A stretch of 64,000 nt of DNA from GCA-002733465 sp039969155 (GTDB lineage: Bacteria > Pseudomonadota > Gammaproteobacteria > Enterobacterales > Kangiellaceae): assembly GCA_039969155.1 (NCBI GenBank), contig JBDVOJ010000032.1, forward strand, positions 62,001 through 126,000, given 5' to 3'. Positions within the stretch are counted from its first letter, which is position 1, and every line of letters starts with the position of its first letter. Of this stretch, positions 62,715 to 64,000 are shown piece after piece. Under the pieces are notes generated by a model. It saw nothing but the letters and a program-made list of their open reading frames with translations. It ran no database searches and was not told the origin of the DNA. A program made the position numbers and the translations under genes.

Positions 62715-64000
62715 TTAATTAGCGGAACCGGCTGATTGCTTAGTATCTGTTTGGCTTATTGGTTGAATTGCCATGTTAGGCTCAGGAGCAACTCGCTCTT
62801 TGGTAACTTGAGTCTTGCCATTGGCAAATTTTGCCCAAGTTAAATAACGATGAATAAAGCCTTGTTCATTGACGCCGATTTCTCCAGAAAGTCCGTACCA
62901 TCGATAATCAGGAAATGCTTGCAGTTTAGATAGCTCTGGTATTAGTTGGTAGGCGTCGTAACCTAGCGAGAAAAAGCGACCGTTAGTACCCTTAAGAATA
63001 TCAGTGTCGATTTTCATGATGGTTTCGCGAGTCTGAATCATCTCAGTTTGCTCACTAACATAGAGTGGGATATCGGCAAACTCTATCCCGTTCAAATCAT
63101 TTTCTAACTGGTCAGAAGCCACTCCTGAAAAAACTCTTTCGGTCGATATGACCGGTAGATCTAAGGCAAAATAGAAATCAATAAAAGGCTTTATTCGGCG
63201 AGCCTCTTTTGGTGTCGCAATCATAAAAATAAAATCCGCGTCTTGGCGACGTCTTATTTTTGATTCGATATTGCGACCTACAATTTGCTCTATCCTGCGC
63301 TTTCTTTCAAAGCTTTCGTTAACTCTTAGTAAATTCTGTACATTACTTTTTAGCTGCTTAATGTCATCGAATTCTTCAGTATCAATTAGCTCTCCACCCA
63401 GTTGCTCAAAGTAATCTTTAAATGCGACATGGGCTCGCTGTCCACGTTGATCTTTTGGTAGAAAAGCTATCGCTTTTCGATAACCTTGTTCCCAAGCTCG
63501 ATGGGCGGCTTGAATCGCTTTGTCTTCAATAGAGAATACAAACTGATAAACCATTGGATGACGAGTATTCTCTTCTGACGCGGTGTTCAAAAATAATACA
63601 GGTGTCGTTAGCTGCTCTAGACTAATTATTTCATTAATCGATTTTTTAATCAGCGGCCCGATGACAAAATCAGCGCCATCTTGTATCGCCTGTCGATAAC
63701 TTGCAGCGCCAGAAAGGGATTGCGCGGTATCATAGAACTTAATACTTGGAATAGTTTCGACATTCGCTTGTTGATATTGAGCGGCAATCAGTCCATCGTG
63801 GACCATTTTCCCGGTACGGGCAAAGCGCCCACTTAGTGGTAGTAAAACAGCGATTTTTTTTGGCTGGTGGTTCTCTACAGTAGCAACCCTTTGCAAACTC
63901 TTCGGTTGTGAAACGATGGCTGAATGTAAAGGGTAACGCTGTTTCCACAAACTAATTTGTTCAAGTAGTTTATCTGGCCGGTTTCCCCAAGTTTTATTGA
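62715..64000 (-). CDS. lpoA: Penicillin-binding-protein activator LpoA, 5' end outside the window
   Basis: The frame is open to the right edge, so the N-terminal TPR-like domain and lipobox are missing. What is seen is the C-terminal periplasmic-binding-protein fold: KKIAVLLPLSGRFARTGKMVHDG, FYDTAQSLSGAASYRQAIQD, GADFVIGPL, and LFLNTASE. The segment just inside the edge (KLLEQISLWKQRYPLHSA) is typical of the linker before this domain. LpoA stimulates PBP1a from the outer membrane. First of lpoA-yraN-diaA-dolP. Confidence 0.93.
   Translation of the reverse strand, partial: NKTWGNRPDKLLEQISLWKQRYPLHSAIVSQPKSLQRVATVENHQPKKIAVLLPLSGRFARTGKMVHDGLIAAQYQQANVETIPSIKFYDTAQSLSGAASYRQAIQDGADFVIGPLIKKSINEIISLEQLTTPVLFLNTASEENTRHPMVYQFVFSIEDKAIQAAHRAWEQGYRKAIAFLPKDQRGQRAHVAFKDYFEQLGGELIDTEEFDDIKQLKSNVQNLLRVNESFERKRRIEQIVGRNIESKIRRRQDADFIFMIATPKEARRIKPFIDFYFALDLPVISTERVFSGVASDQLENDLNGIEFADIPLYVSEQTEMIQTRETIMKIDTDILKGTNGRFFSLGYDAYQLIPELSKLQAFPDYRWYGLSGEIGVNEQGFIHRYLTWAKFANGKTQVTKERVAPEPNMAIQPISQTDTKQSAGSAN

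Noticed and set aside
1..64000. CRISPR arrays, tRNA/rRNA genes, insertion sequences, prophage
   Set aside because: No direct-repeat arrays, cloverleaf sequences, transposase or integrase motifs were seen on reading the window.

Overview
The window reads as chromosomal DNA of a low-GC (about 40% by eye), free-living, aerobic gammaproteobacterium. The main evidence is gene order: lptC-lptA-lptB-rpoN-hpf-ptsN-rapZ-ptsO, ibaG-murA, rplM-rpsI-petABC-sspA-sspB and lpoA-yraN-diaA-dolP are classic gammaproteobacterial neighbourhoods. A cytochrome bc1 complex and two-membrane LPS export genes are present. I suspect a marine oceanospirillalean (Kangiella/Aliikangiella-like) lineage, but that rests on overall feel, not on a marker gene. 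I see no rRNA, tRNA, CRISPR array, transposase or prophage.

Layout. 1-7 kb: the 3' part of a VWA-domain protein, a secreted PrxQ-type peroxiredoxin, a CsrD-like GGDEF/EAL membrane protein, a small basic protein and a PLP enzyme of the D-cysteine desulfhydrase/ACC deaminase family. 7-13.6 kb: a compact divergent CoA-ester cluster with a mesaconyl-CoA hydratase-like protein, three different CitE-type lyases, an acyl-CoA synthetase and a hotdog thioesterase. Two perfect palindromes lie in its divergent promoter region. 13.8-20.8 kb: an outer-membrane barrel, a secreted amidohydrolase, an ECF sigma/anti-sigma/coiled-coil operon, and an MFS transporter divergent from an AraC regulator. 20.8-24.5 kb: two separate SPFH units back to back, one with a zinc-ribbon membrane protein and one with a small Arc-type DNA-binding protein. 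24.8-33 kb: a DUF819 transporter-like protein, a triple-FHA tail-anchored protein convergent with a kinase-pseudokinase, a pilin-like protein, CtlX preceded by a long structured leader, a GcvA-type LysR regulator and an extra signal peptidase I.

33-50 kb is core genome: nitrogen PTS, RapZ, Hpf, RpoN, LPS export and Kdo synthesis, a Ca/Na exchanger, IbaG-MurA, DegS, ZapG, AlaA, ZapE and an HU-type protein. 50-64 kb carries rplM-rpsI, a DUF3149 microprotein, a DUF3667 protein, the 5-oxoprolinase genes pxpABC with an atypical Nramp-like transporter, petABC (cytochrome c1 has an unusual insertion), sspAB, dolP, diaA, yraN and the edge-truncated lpoA.

The most interesting unexplained material is the mesaconyl-CoA/CitE cluster with its operator-like palindromes, the kinase-pseudokinase/FHA pair, the SPFH-Arc unit with a GATATC palindrome, and the promoter-hairpin-terminator leader upstream of ctlX. 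All function calls are by reading the protein sequences; no database search was run.
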